Positions 46,260 to 55,215 are shown, counted from the first letter of the stretch. The stretch is DNA of 64,000 bases from Aureimonas ureilytica (GCF_001475935.1 NZ_LDQA01000020.1:1-64000); one strand, 5' to 3'. The notes: generated from the sequence alone by a model not told the origin. Numbers and translations: made by a program.

Positions 46260-48188
46260 TCAAACCGTCTCGGTCGGTCGCTTGCGATCGAGAATGCCGA
46301 GCGCATCGGCCTCGCGGGCGCGGCGCAGCGTTTCTTCCGCTTCGCTTTCCTCGCGCTGCATTCGCCACATCTCGGCATAGAGGCCGTTGGACTGGAGGAG
46401 ATCGCGATGCGAGCCGCGCTCCACGATCACACCGGCGCGCAAGACGATGATCTCGTCGGCATCGATGATCGTGGACAAGCGATGCGCGATGGTCAGCGTC
46501 GTGCGATGGCGGGAGACGAGTTGCAGCGCGCTTTGAATGTCCTGCTCGGTATGGGTATCGAGCGCCGAGGTCGCCTCGTCCAGGACGAGGATCGGCGGGC
46601 TTTTCAGCAGGGTGCGCGCGATCGCCACGCGCTGCTTCTCGCCACCCGACAATTTCAGACCGCGCTCGCCCACCATCGTGTCGAACCCATCGGGCAGAAG
46701 CTCGATGAAGCGCGAAATCTGCGCGAGGTCGGCGGCCTTCTGGACTTCCTCGTCCGAGGCCGAGGGCCGACCGTAGCGGATGTTGTAGCGGATCGTATCG
46801 TTGAAGAGCACCGTGTCCTGCGGCACGATGCCGATGGACTTGCGCACGCTTTCCTGCCGGACCTCCGAAATATCCTGACCGTCGATGGTGATGCGGCCGG
46901 AATCCAGATCGTAGAAGCGGAACAGAAGTCGCGAGATGGTGGACTTGCCCGCGCCCGACGGGCCGACGATCGCGACCGACTTGCCCGCCGGCACCTCGAA
47001 GGACACCCCGCGAAGGATTTGGCGCTCGGGGTCGTAACCGAACCGCACATCCTCGAAGCGGATCGCGCCCTGCGCCACGACGAGATCGGGCGCACCCGGC
47101 CGGTCCTTCACCTCCTGCCGGATGTCGAGGAGGTTGAACATCTCCTCCATATCGGTCAGCCCCTGGCGAATTTCGCGATACACGAAACCGATAAAGTTCA
47201 GCGGCACGGAGAGCTGCATGAGAAGCGCATTGATGAAGACGAAATCGCCGATCGTCTGCGTGCCCGCGCGCACTTCCATCGCCGACATGACCATGGCGAT
47301 GCCCATGCCGGCCGAGAAGATCACGCCCTGCCCGAAGTTCAGCCAGCCGAGCGAGGTCCAGGTTTCGGTCGCGGCCTTCTCATAGCGCGCCATCGAGCGG
47401 TCGTAGCGATCGGCCTCCATGGTCTCGTTGCCGAAATATTTCACCGTCTCGAAATTCAGGAGCGAGTCGATCGCCTTGGTGTTGGCGTCCGTGTCGCTGT
47501 CGTTCATCTCGCGGCGAATGGTGATGCGCCAGTCGCTCGCCTTGATGGTGAACCAGCCATAGAGCACCACCGTCGCGCTGATGACCACGAGATAGGACAG
47601 GCCGTAGCTGAAGCCGAAGATCGCGGCCGTCAGTGCGAATTCCAAGAGCGTCGGCAGCGTGTTGAGGATCGTGAAGCGCACGATCGTCTCGATGCCCTTG
47701 GTGCCGCGCTCGATGATGCGGCTTAGCCCCCCCGTGCGCCGCTCCAGATGGAAGCGCAGCGAGAGCTGATGCATATGAACGAAGGTCTGGTAGGCCAGGA
47801 TGCGAACGGCATATTGGCCGACGCTGGCAAAGAGCGAGTCGCGCAACTGATTGAGCGCCACGGACACGACACGGGCGATGTTATAGGCGACGACCAGTGT
47901 CACCGCCCCGGTCAGCACCAGCGGGAGCCAGCCCTGCGCGGAGTTCACCCCGTTGAGCGCGTCGGTCGCCCACTTGTAGAAATAGGGAATGCCGACCGTC
48001 AGGATCTTGGCGAGCACGAGGAAAAAGCTCGCCCAGAGCACGCGGCCGCGAAGATCGGGCCGCTCCTGCGGCCACATATAGGGCCAGAGATTGGCCAGCG
48101 TGCGCCACATGGCGCTGCCATCGCCGGACACGGCTTTCGGTTTTGTATCGGACAAGGAAGCGATCCATTCAGAAGGCAGCCCGCTCAA
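46260..48188 (-). CDS. Atm1-type ABC half-transporter
   Basis: A 642-aa exporter with an N-terminal six-helix domain (about 45-345) and a C-terminal ATPase. Diagnostic of the Atm1/HMT1 family is LLNFETVKYFGNE in the membrane domain. ATPase motifs: Walker [24 protein letters not shown] signature, Walker B ILVLDEATSALD, H-loop IAHRLST. Bacterial Atm1 proteins export glutathione conjugates and metal-glutathione complexes and support Fe-S or heavy-metal homeostasis; that role is inferred here. It ends 111 bp before psd on the same strand. Confidence 0.93.
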   Translation of the reverse strand: MSGLPSEWIASLSDTKPKAVSGDGSAMWRTLANLWPYMWPQERPDLRGRVLWASFFLVLAKILTVGIPYFYKWATDALNGVNSAQGWLPLVLTGAVTLVVAYNIARVVSVALNQLRDSLFASVGQYAVRILAYQTFVHMHQLSLRFHLERRTGGLSRIIERGTKGIETIVRFTILNTLPTLLEFALTAAIFGFSYGLSYLVVISATVVLYGWFTIKASDWRITIRREMNDSDTDANTKAIDSLLNFETVKYFGNETMEADRYDRSMARYEKAATETWTSLGWLNFGQGVIFSAGMGIAMVMSAMEVRAGTQTIGDFVFINALLMQLSVPLNFIGFVYREIRQGLTDMEEMFNLLDIRQEVKDRPGAPDLVVAQGAIRFEDVRFGYDPERQILRGVSFEVPAGKSVAIVGPSGAGKSTISRLLFRFYDLDSGRITIDGQDISEVRQESVRKSIGIVPQDTVLFNDTIRYNIRYGRPSASDEEVQKAADLAQISRFIELLPDGFDTMVGERGLKLSGGEKQRVAIARTLLKSPPILVLDEATSALDTHTEQDIQSALQLVSRHRTTLTIAHRLSTIIDADEIIVLRAGVIVERGSHRDLLQSNGLYAEMWRMQREESEAEETLRRAREADALGILDRKRPTETV

Positions 48189-48333
48189 GGCCGCAGCGGC
48201 GGCTCTTGCGCCGCCCGATTTGGATCGGTTCTAGTCCTGTAGCCTTACGGAAACCAGTCCCCCAAGCCATGCCTTTGGTGAACGGACCGGCACGAAACTC
48301 TTAGCGCTTGTTTGGAAACTCAGGCGGGTCGGT

Positions 48334-48358
48334 ACGAGGGATATTTCCCCGCCCTCGT
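48334..48358 (-). terminator. Possible hairpin downstream of the LysM gene
   Basis: ACGAGGG and CCCTCGT form a 7-bp stem with an 11-base loop in the gap between the LysM gene and the Atm1-type gene. On the minus strand no U-run follows, so it is a weak candidate. Confidence 0.3.
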
Positions 48359-48432
48359 TTCGTTGCCCATGTCAGCCGATGCCCCCGGCATCGACGGCGT
48401 TTGGCACCTTGCGGAACCCAGAGATGCGGTGG

Positions 48433-49692
48433 TCAACCGTCTTTTTCGGGAACGCGAAACACTTGGCCGGGATAGATGCGGTTCGGGTTGCGGATCTGAT
48501 CGCCATTGGCGAGATAGATCACTGTGAAGCGGCTGCCGCGCCCATAGGTGTTGCGCGAGATGCGCCAGAGCGTGTCGCCCTTGCGGATGATCACACGGGC
48601 ATCGACGCGCTCCAAGGCCGGCTGCATGATCTGAGCTTGCGCGTCCGCCGTGGTCGCGGGCGCTTCCGCCTCCTGGGCGCTTCCTTCGGCCGGTGCGGTT
48701 GCCGGCTGAGCGTCGGCAGGCGCAATCGCGGCGAGAGGCGCTGTGTCGGGCCGGTTGAATGGCACCTCGACCCGCGCCACCACTTGGCCCGCCGCGTCCA
48801 GCTCGTCGGCGCGCACCATATGGTCCCCGACCGAAACGGGAGCGTTCGCGCTGGCGATGAAGCGATCACCCGCCCCGCCCATCGCCTCCGCGACGAACGT
48901 ATCGTCGAGATAGACGTGGACCTTGGCGCGCTCGCGGGCCGCGCCCGCAATGAAGAGCTTGCCATCTTCGGCTTCAACAGCCTCGACGGACAGCGGTGCG
49001 GGCGGAGCTTTGGTCTCGCCGGCCGTCGGGGCCGTGTCCGACGCTGCGGTTTGAGGCGCGTCCGCCGGAGGGGTTCGGCTCGAAGCCGCCGCCGCGCTCG
49101 GCGCCTGCGGCTTGGCAGCCGGTCCCTGCGCTTCGGGCTTCACCACAATTTCGGAGGCTTCGCCGGGCCGCTCCACCATCACGAGGAGCTCGCCCTCGCG
49201 ACCCTTCTGCGGAACATTGACGATCGCGGTTTCCGCCCGCTCGGGGTCCGCCGGCCCGGCGGTGCCGGACAAAGCCAGCCGATGCTGGCCGACCGGCAAT
49301 GTCAGATCGAGTGCGAACGCACCCGTCGCATCGGTCTTGGCTTCCGCCAAACGCTCGGAGCCGCTTTGCAGCGAGACGGTGCTGTTGGGCGCGGCGCGCC
49401 CGGCCACCACGGCCGCACCGTCCGGCTCCACCCGCACCACGTCGAAGCTCGGCGTGGCGGATGCCTCGTTGGTGGTGATCTGAGCACCCGGCGCGTTCGG
49501 CTGCGCTGGTGTCGGCGCTTCGGCAACGGGCTTGGCCGCCGGCGCATCCGACGTCACGCCCGGCGCAGAGCTGGCCACTGGCACGGCGCTCGTTGAACGG
49601 CTCGTTGGGATCTCGAGCAAGCCGTAGTGCCAGCCGCCCGCAAAGGCCACTGCCGCCAAGGCCAGAACCGAAACTCCCAGACGCGCCTTCAT
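48433..49692 (-). CDS. LysM-domain envelope protein with Ala/Pro-rich linkers
   Basis: A 419-aa protein with an N-terminal hydrophobic anchor or signal (KARLGVSVLALAAVAFAGG), an Ala/Pro/Thr-rich linker (about 35-85), an Ig-like bacterial repeat (VRVEPDGAAVVAGRAAPNSTVSL..., about 90-160), a second linker and Ig-like repeat (about 185-300), and a C-terminal LysM domain (RVIIRKGDTLWRISRNTYG to VFRVPEKDG, about 365-419) that should bind peptidoglycan. No catalytic domain is seen, so a structural or scaffold role is likely. ATG 49692 starts directly at the signal sequence. Confidence 0.87.
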   Translation of the reverse strand: MKARLGVSVLALAAVAFAGGWHYGLLEIPTSRSTSAVPVASSAPGVTSDAPAAKPVAEAPTPAQPNAPGAQITTNEASATPSFDVVRVEPDGAAVVAGRAAPNSTVSLQSGSERLAEAKTDATGAFALDLTLPVGQHRLALSGTAGPADPERAETAIVNVPQKGREGELLVMVERPGEASEIVVKPEAQGPAAKPQAPSAAAASSRTPPADAPQTAASDTAPTAGETKAPPAPLSVEAVEAEDGKLFIAGAARERAKVHVYLDDTFVAEAMGGAGDRFIASANAPVSVGDHMVRADELDAAGQVVARVEVPFNRPDTAPLAAIAPADAQPATAPAEGSAQEAEAPATTADAQAQIMQPALERVDARVIIRKGDTLWRISRNTYGRGSRFTVIYLANGDQIRNPNRIYPGQVFRVPEKDG

Positions 49693-50012
49693 CGAATCTC
49701 GCCAATTTGATCTAAAAAATTGATTACAAACACACTTTACCGTCGCTGGGCTGGTGCGGCAACGCTCCATGGCACAGGAAGGTTAGCGGGGGAAGCATCC
49801 GGCGCGTTTTGGGTGGCTGGCAAGCGATCTCCAAGAGGCCGGGACGATCGTGGCTCAGAGACCATCAACCTCCGCCAAATCGATCGACCCAAGATCGGCA
49901 TGGCCTTAGAACCTGCCAGCCCCGCGATTTGGAAATGTCTCCCGAGCATGCATGATGGCTTCATCCCGGCAAATCCTTCCAGCCGATTGCCTCCACACCA
50001 CCCGGATCGCCC
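49693..50012. other. 320-bp divergent region between the LysM and esterase genes
   Basis: No gene is supported. An AT-rich block at 49708-49738 (including CAATTT and AAATTG in inverted orientation around GATCTAAA) stands out from the GC-rich surroundings and probably holds the LysM-gene promoter. I see no clear promoter or ribosome-binding site for the esterase gene. Confidence 0.4.
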
Positions 50013-51053
50013 ATGCTTCGCGCCCGCTCCCTCCTCCTGCGCCCTGCCTTCGGGCTTGCGCTCGCCATCGCCCTGCCGGTCGCGGCGCACAGCGAAACAG
50101 CCGAGCGTCCCGGGCGGTGGATCGGGCAGGTGGACGAGAGCCGGAGGCTTTTCGACTGGCCGGGCAGCGGAGCCGGTTTTGCGATCGAAGGATCCCGGCT
50201 TTCGGTGCGGCTCGGCAATCAAGGCGAGAACAGTCTGGAGATCGTGGTGGACGGCGTATCTCGCAGGCTCGATCTTCGGACCGGCGAGCAGGATTATGAA
50301 ATCTTCGACGGCACCCAAGGCCGCCACCAGATCAAGCTCCTGAAGCGCACGGAAGGCGATGTGGGCGCTGTCCGCCTCGTTTCAGCCGAGACCGACGGGC
50401 GCTTCGTCCCGCCCCAAGCGCCACGGCGTCGCATTCTGGTGATCGGCGATTCCATTTCGACCGGCTATGGCATCGAAGGGCGCGGGCCCGAATGCCTCGC
50501 GACGCCTCAGACACAGAACCAGATGCTGACCTATGCCGGCCAGACTGCGGCGGCGCTCGATGCGGAAGCGACGGTTCTGGCGGCTTCCGGGCGCGGGCTG
50601 GTTCGAAACTACAATGGCGCGACGGAGGGCACGATGCGCGATCTCGCGGACCGGGCGGTGCAGTCGCAAGCCGAGCCGAGCCACCCGGCAAAGGGGCCGT
50701 TCGATCTCGTGCTGGTTCACCTCGGCACCAATGATTTCGTCAAGGACGGCACACCACCCGGTTTCGGAGAGGCGTATGAGGCCGGACTGAGGACTTTGCG
50801 CCAACGCTACCCCGACGCCTCGATCTACGCTCTGATCGGCCCGATGCTCGCACCCGACCGGTTCGACGCCGCATCAAGGGCGATCCGGAGCGCGGTCGAA
50901 ACGCGGCAGCGGGCGGGTGACCGACAGGTTCGTTTCTTCCCCTTTGCCCCGCCGCCCACTTCCTTCGGTTGCGCATGGCATCCCGGCGTCGAGGGGCAGC
51001 GCGACATGGCGGAAAGGTTGATCGAGCGCGTGAAGGCCGATCAGGGCTGGTAA
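50013..51053 (+). CDS. Secreted SGNH esterase, carbohydrate esterase 2-like
   Basis: A 346-aa protein with a signal peptide (MLRARSLLLRPAFGLALAIALPVAAHS). Residues ~35-130 are a beta-rich jelly-roll, and ~139-346 an SGNH hydrolase: Ser147 in VIGDSIS, LGTNDF (Asn240) and His323 in FGCAWHPG. This N-terminal jelly-roll plus SGNH order is that of CE2 acetyl esterases, which remove acetyl groups from polysaccharides. The position two before His323, normally an Asp in CE2 (GCDWHP), is Ala here. It converges on two acyltransferase genes, 29 bp apart, which supports a glycan acylation theme. Confidence 0.85.
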   Translation: MLRARSLLLRPAFGLALAIALPVAAHSETAERPGRWIGQVDESRRLFDWPGSGAGFAIEGSRLSVRLGNQGENSLEIVVDGVSRRLDLRTGEQDYEIFDGTQGRHQIKLLKRTEGDVGAVRLVSAETDGRFVPPQAPRRRILVIGDSISTGYGIEGRGPECLATPQTQNQMLTYAGQTAAALDAEATVLAASGRGLVRNYNGATEGTMRDLADRAVQSQAEPSHPAKGPFDLVLVHLGTNDFVKDGTPPGFGEAYEAGLRTLRQRYPDASIYALIGPMLAPDRFDAASRAIRSAVETRQRAGDRQVRFFPFAPPPTSFGCAWHPGVEGQRDMAERLIERVKADQGW

Positions 51054-51082
51054 CGTGGCGATGTGCAGGGCGCTGTGTCAGA

Positions 51083-52258
51083 TCAGCGGCTGGGTTGAGC
51101 CGCTTCGGCCGGCCGCCGGGACGCCATCGTGCCGCCCGACGCCAGACGTTTTCCGATGGCCTGGCTGGGTCGCTCGATGAAGCGCCATGTGAGAGCCGAA
51201 ACGACGATCGTTCCCGACAGGATCAGAGCTAGAACTACGATCTCGCCGGTGAGCGTATCGGCCATGATCTTGGTACCGGGGGCGACCTCCACGAAGATCG
51301 GCCGGTGCCAAAGCTTCTCCGCCAGGGTTGCCGCGTTGGTCAGCCGCGCGATGACGAAGGCATGGGTCATGTAGAGGGAATAGGACAGGAGCCCGAGCAG
51401 CATGACGGGCCGCGATTTCAGGAGCCGGCTGACCCAGCCGCCCTCATGCGCCAGAACGAAGATCGCCGCCATAAAGACGAACGGCGCGGCGATGGAGAGC
51501 TTGGCCGTGCCGAACAGGCTGACGAAGCCGATCACATAGAGAACGGTCGCGAGTTCCAGCAGCGTCCAGCGCATGGTCGGAACCGGAGGCACGTCGCAAC
51601 GCAGGCGCTCCCATAGGAAAAGGCGCAGCAAGGCCCCCAACGAAAAGCCGACGAGGCACCGCAGCCAGCCATAATCCACATGCGCCTCGATATGGCCGAG
51701 CCGCACGAGAAGAAAGGCGCTGCCCGCCAGTGCCAGGATCGGCAGGATGGCGCGCAGCCAGCGTGCAGCGCCGACAGTCAGAGCCGCGAAGATGATGTAG
51801 GATACGAATTCGGCGGATATGCTCCAGCTCGGATAGTTCCAGCTGAGCTGGCTGACGAAGCCGAACGAATGCGTCAGCAGCAGATTGTGAAGGAAGGTCT
51901 CGGGCGTCTGCGCACCGTCCCACCCGCGCCCGCCACGCATGATGAGTTCGAACACGAGAAACAGCATCAGCATCGCGAAGTGCAGCGGATAGACGCGCCA
52001 GAACCGCGCCTGGATGAAATCGGCCCATCGCCTGCCCGCCATCAGCCGCGCGCCCCAGGAATGGGCGATCACGAAGCCGGAGAGGACGAAGAAGAAATCC
52101 ACGAAAAGAAAGCTGTGCCGCACAAAGGCCGATTGCCCGATCGGGCCGGCGATGGGCGCGTGCAGCAGAACCACCATGAGCGCGCAGAGGCCGCGACAGC
52201 CGTCGAGCGCATCGAAGCGCATCTCACTGAGTGGTGTGGCTTGGCTCTGTGCCGTCAT
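51083..52258 (-). CDS. Acyltransferase 3 family membrane protein
   Basis: A 391-aa inner-membrane protein with about ten hydrophobic segments, of the OafA/ExoZ-like acyltransferase-3 family that O-acylates surface glycans. The essential R-x10-H motif is present (Arg and His in CRGLCALMVVLLHA, about 21-32), followed by FVDFFFVLSGFVIAHSW, SWNYPSWSISAEFVSY, and SYSLYMTHAFVI near the C-terminus. ATG 52258 overlaps the stop of the upstream acyltransferase (ATGA), so the pair is an operon. The frame is open further upstream in the neighbouring gene but is not coding there. Confidence 0.9.
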   Translation of the reverse strand: MTAQSQATPLSEMRFDALDGCRGLCALMVVLLHAPIAGPIGQSAFVRHSFLFVDFFFVLSGFVIAHSWGARLMAGRRWADFIQARFWRVYPLHFAMLMLFLVFELIMRGGRGWDGAQTPETFLHNLLLTHSFGFVSQLSWNYPSWSISAEFVSYIIFAALTVGAARWLRAILPILALAGSAFLLVRLGHIEAHVDYGWLRCLVGFSLGALLRLFLWERLRCDVPPVPTMRWTLLELATVLYVIGFVSLFGTAKLSIAAPFVFMAAIFVLAHEGGWVSRLLKSRPVMLLGLLSYSLYMTHAFVIARLTNAATLAEKLWHRPIFVEVAPGTKIMADTLTGEIVVLALILSGTIVVSALTWRFIERPSQAIGKRLASGGTMASRRPAEAAQPSR

Positions 52259-53295
52259 CGGATATGCCCCACCATGGCGCCGACCGGCGGCTTGCGTGCG
52301 AAATGGGTGCGGGCGGTCAGTCCGAGCAGCGGCTTTTCGACGAGGCGATAGCAGAGGACGCCGATCAGAGCCGACACGGCCGCCGCGCTCGCGATGAAGA
52401 CGAGACCGCCGCCCGTCAGCATCGACCAGCCCTCCGCGACCCACAGCTTGCCGAAGACCGGCAGAGCGAGCGCGTGGGTGAGGTACAGCGAATAGGACGC
52501 ATCCCCCAGAAGAAGCAGCGGCCGCCACGCGGGCTGGGCTGCGTCCCGCCGGCCGAGCGCCGCACCGGCGACGATCAGAAGCGCGGGGAGACCGGCCTTG
52601 ACGAAGCGCGGGAGTTCCACCGGCTCCAGCCAGATCAGGAGCGCGAAGCCCGCGAGCGTCAGAAGAACGCCCGTTCCCGCCGCCATCCGAAAGCCGGCTC
52701 GAAACACGAGAGCGATCGCGATCCCCAGCGCGAATTCGAGAATGATGGCATCGGCGTAGAAGACCGGGATCGGCGCGCCGAGATGGCCGAGCGTCACGAC
52801 CGCCCCCAGCACGCCCATGACAATCCAGGGCCTGAGCGCACGCGGCGCGAAGAGCGCGCTCGCCATGACGAAATAAAAGGCCATCTCGTAGTTCAGCGTC
52901 CAGCCTGGAACGAGAACCGGAAAGATCGCATCGAGCTTGGGATGCTGCATTGGAATGAAGAGCAGCGAAGCCGCGAGGTGACGCAGGTCGAACACCGTGG
53001 AGGCGAGAAGCGCCGGTCTGACCAGCGCGATGGCCGCCACGAGCAGCGTCAGCGCCCAATAGAGCGGCGCGATACGCAGGAGACGCTTCAGCATGAAATC
53101 GAAGGGCTTGGCATCCGACTTGTCGGCGGCGACGAAGATGATGAACCCGCTGATGACGAAGAACACGTCCACGCCGAGCGCGCCGACGCGGAACGGATTG
53201 CCAAAGCCGGTCTGGCGCTCCAGCATCTCGAACGCATGGAAGATCACGACCATGAGGGCCGCGATCCCGCGCAGATACTGAATGCGAATAATCAT
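52255..53295 (-). CDS. Acyltransferase 3 family membrane protein
   Basis: A 346-aa paralogue in type but clearly different in sequence from its neighbour. It has the R-x10-H motif near the start (Arg9, His20 in LRGIAALMVVIFHAFE), VDVFFVISGFIIF, LLRIAPLYWALT, TLNYEMAFYFV and SYSLYLTHALAL, all standard for ExoZ-like O-acyltransferases. About ten TM segments. First gene of the pair; the 3' end overlaps the next start by four bases. Two dissimilar acyltransferases in tandem may decorate two positions or use different acyl groups. Confidence 0.9.
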   Translation of the reverse strand: MIIRIQYLRGIAALMVVIFHAFEMLERQTGFGNPFRVGALGVDVFFVISGFIIFVAADKSDAKPFDFMLKRLLRIAPLYWALTLLVAAIALVRPALLASTVFDLRHLAASLLFIPMQHPKLDAIFPVLVPGWTLNYEMAFYFVMASALFAPRALRPWIVMGVLGAVVTLGHLGAPIPVFYADAIILEFALGIAIALVFRAGFRMAAGTGVLLTLAGFALLIWLEPVELPRFVKAGLPALLIVAGAALGRRDAAQPAWRPLLLLGDASYSLYLTHALALPVFGKLWVAEGWSMLTGGGLVFIASAAAVSALIGVLCYRLVEKPLLGLTARTHFARKPPVGAMVGHIR

Positions 53296-53341
53296 CGTCG
53301 CGACCGCCTCGACCAGACGCGGCCATGCTAGGATCGGATTC

Positions 53342-53356
53342 TTAACGCCGGTTCAA
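53342..53356. promoter_or_regulatory. CtrA-box-like site between acyltransferase and GT4 genes
   Basis: TTAA-N7-TCAA (TTAACGCCGGTTCAA) matches TTAA-N7-TTAA at seven of eight positions and is directly preceded by a CcrM-type GANTC site (GATTC, 53337-53341). It lies 47 bp upstream of the acyltransferase start. Confidence 0.25.
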
Positions 53357-53448
53357 TGTCTGGCTCTTATCTCGCCCCGACCTTGGTAGAACCCGCGCCC
53401 TTTCCCAGCCGCAGCGGCGCGTCGGACAAAGACAGAATTCACCGCCTC

Positions 53449-54666
53449 ATGCTGCGCAATCGCACCTTCCTCTTCATCCATCAGAATTTCCCCGGCCAGT
53501 TCCTGCACCTGTGCCGACACCTCGCGCGGGACAACCGGGTTATCTTCCTGTCGCTCAAGACCCCCAACCGGCTGACCGGCGTCGAGGTCGAGGCCTACGC
53601 GCTGCATCGCGAGCCCGATCCGCGTATTCACCCGTACCTGTCGGGTTCGGAGCGCGGCGTCCTCTACGGACAGGCCGTCGCGCGCAAGCTGATCCAGCTT
53701 CAGCGCCAGGGCATCAGGCCCGATCTGATCGTCGGGCACACGGGCTGGGGCGAGACGCTCTTCGTCAAGGACGTCTTCCCGGACACTCCCCTGCTCAGCT
53801 ATTTCGAATTCTTCTACAGCGCCGAAGGGGCGGATGTCGGCTTCGACCCGGAATTTCCGGCCGACCCGGAGGTGAAGTTCCGGCTGCGCATCCGCAACCA
53901 GGCCATTCTCTCCTGCCTCGACGCAACCGACCGGGGTCTGTCCCCGACGCTCTGGCAGCATTCTCGATTGCCGAAGGTCTATCAGCAGAAGGTAGCCGTC
54001 ATCCATGACGGCGTGGATAGTGACGCTGTGCGGCCCGATCGCGAGGCGCGGCTGGAACTGCCCGATGGAACGGTGCTCGACCGCTCAAAGCCCGTCGTCA
54101 CCTATGTCGCGCGCAATCTCGAGCCCTATCGCGGCTTTCACGTCTTCATGCGGGCGGTCGCCTCTATTTTGGAATCCCACCCAACGGCCCATATCGTGAT
54201 CGTGGGCGGCGACGAGGTGAGCTACGGCCAGCGTCTGCCGAACGGCGAGAGCTTTCGCGAACGCGCCCTTCGGGAGGTCTCGCTCGATCTGTCGCGCGTC
54301 CATTTCACCGGGAAGCTACCCTATAGCCTCTATCTCAGACTACTTCAGGTTTCCTCGGCGCATGTCTATCTGACCTACCCGTTCGTCCTGTCCTGGTCGA
54401 TGCTGGAGGCGATGTCGGCTGGCTGCCTCCTGATTGCCTCGCGCACCAGCCCGGTCGAAGAGGTCGTTCAGGACGGCGAAAACGGGCTTCTGGTGGATTT
54501 CTTCGATCCGGCCGGCATCGCCGAGAGAGTAACGGAAGCGCTACGCGAGCCTGCGCGCTTCGAGGCGCTGCGGGCCGCGGCTCGGCGGACCGTGGTGGAG
54601 CGCTACGATCTCCAGCGCGTCAGCTTGCCCGCGCAGCTCAAGCTGGTGCGGGACATGATCGGCTGA
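53449..54666 (+). CDS. Glycosyltransferase family 4 protein
   Basis: A 405-aa GT-B retaining glycosyltransferase. The N-terminal domain begins TFLFIHQNFPGQFLHLCRHLARD; the C-terminal donor-binding domain holds VTYVARNLEPYRGFHVFMRA, HIVIVGGDEVSYG and the family E-x7-E region (LEAMSAGCLLIASRTSPVEEVVQDG). ATG 53449 is preferred because family members start at FVHQNFPGQF; ATG 53356 would add 31 residues with no match. The sugar and acceptor are unknown. It diverges from the acyltransferase pair, suggesting a shared surface polysaccharide. Confidence 0.88.
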   Translation: MLRNRTFLFIHQNFPGQFLHLCRHLARDNRVIFLSLKTPNRLTGVEVEAYALHREPDPRIHPYLSGSERGVLYGQAVARKLIQLQRQGIRPDLIVGHTGWGETLFVKDVFPDTPLLSYFEFFYSAEGADVGFDPEFPADPEVKFRLRIRNQAILSCLDATDRGLSPTLWQHSRLPKVYQQKVAVIHDGVDSDAVRPDREARLELPDGTVLDRSKPVVTYVARNLEPYRGFHVFMRAVASILESHPTAHIVIVGGDEVSYGQRLPNGESFRERALREVSLDLSRVHFTGKLPYSLYLRLLQVSSAHVYLTYPFVLSWSMLEAMSAGCLLIASRTSPVEEVVQDGENGLLVDFFDPAGIAERVTEALREPARFEALRAAARRTVVERYDLQRVSLPAQLKLVRDMIG

Positions 54667-54678
54667 ACCCGCAGGCTC

Positions 54679-55158
54679 TCAGTTCAGCGCAGGCGCCAAA
54701 GCGGGGGTCGGCGCGGCGACCGGCAGCGACAGGCCGAGGCGGTTGCGGATCGAGCCGCTCGAGTTGACGAGCGCTTCGATCGTGTAGCCGCCCAACGTGG
54801 TGAGGAAGGCGTTCAGCGCGTCGCGCAGCGCCGCGTTCAGAGCGCAACTGTCGATCAGCGGGCAGTCCACCGCGCCGGTCTCGAAGCACTCCGCCATGGC
54901 GAAGCTCTCCTCCGTCACTTCCACCACGGCGCGCAGCGTGATCGCGCCGGCGGGCTGCCCCAAGCGAATGCCGCCGTTGCGACCGCGCACCGTCTGGACG
55001 AAACCCGCCTCGACCAGCGGCTGGAGAATCTTGAAGAGGAAGAGTTCGGACACGTTATAGGCCGCCGCGATCTCACCGACCCGGCTGAGACGGTCGTCAT
55101 TGGCCGCGCAATACATGAGAATGCGGATGGCGTAGTTGGTCTGGCGGGTCAGGCGCAT
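54679..55158 (-). CDS. rirA: Rrf2-family iron-responsive regulator RirA
   Basis: A [4Fe-4S]-containing repressor of iron-uptake genes under iron sufficiency in rhizobia. The 159-aa protein begins RLTRQTNYAIRILMYCAAND, has the winged-helix DNA-binding region (VSELFLFKILQPLVEAGFVQT and GRNGGIRLG) and the three Rrf2 cluster cysteines Cys91, Cys99 and Cys105 (AECFETGAVDCP, DSCALN). The FAMAECFE stretch is RirA-like rather than IscR- or NsrR-like. An Irr-box-like palindrome lies 58-72 bp upstream. It converges on the GT4 gene (12-bp gap) and diverges from livH. Confidence 0.9.
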   Translation of the reverse strand: MRLTRQTNYAIRILMYCAANDDRLSRVGEIAAAYNVSELFLFKILQPLVEAGFVQTVRGRNGGIRLGQPAGAITLRAVVEVTEESFAMAECFETGAVDCPLIDSCALNAALRDALNAFLTTLGGYTIEALVNSSGSIRNRLGLSLPVAAPTPALAPALN

Positions 55159-55215
55159 GGCGCACTCCTCGAAGGGCGCCGAACCGGTCGGCGAGCGCAG
55201 TCGTTGCAGGACTTA

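Noticed and set aside
46239-47726. 495-codon plus-strand open frame opposite the Atm1-type transporter
   Set aside because: Antisense shadow with no domain; the minus strand has all ABC motifs.
51083-53326. A 747-codon minus-strand frame suggesting one giant acyltransferase
   Set aside because: The upstream half is out of frame with a complete second acyltransferase gene (52255-53295); two overlapping genes explain the data.
54667-54678. Terminator between GT4 and rirA
   Set aside because: Only 12 bp separate the convergent stops and no hairpin is present in or around them.
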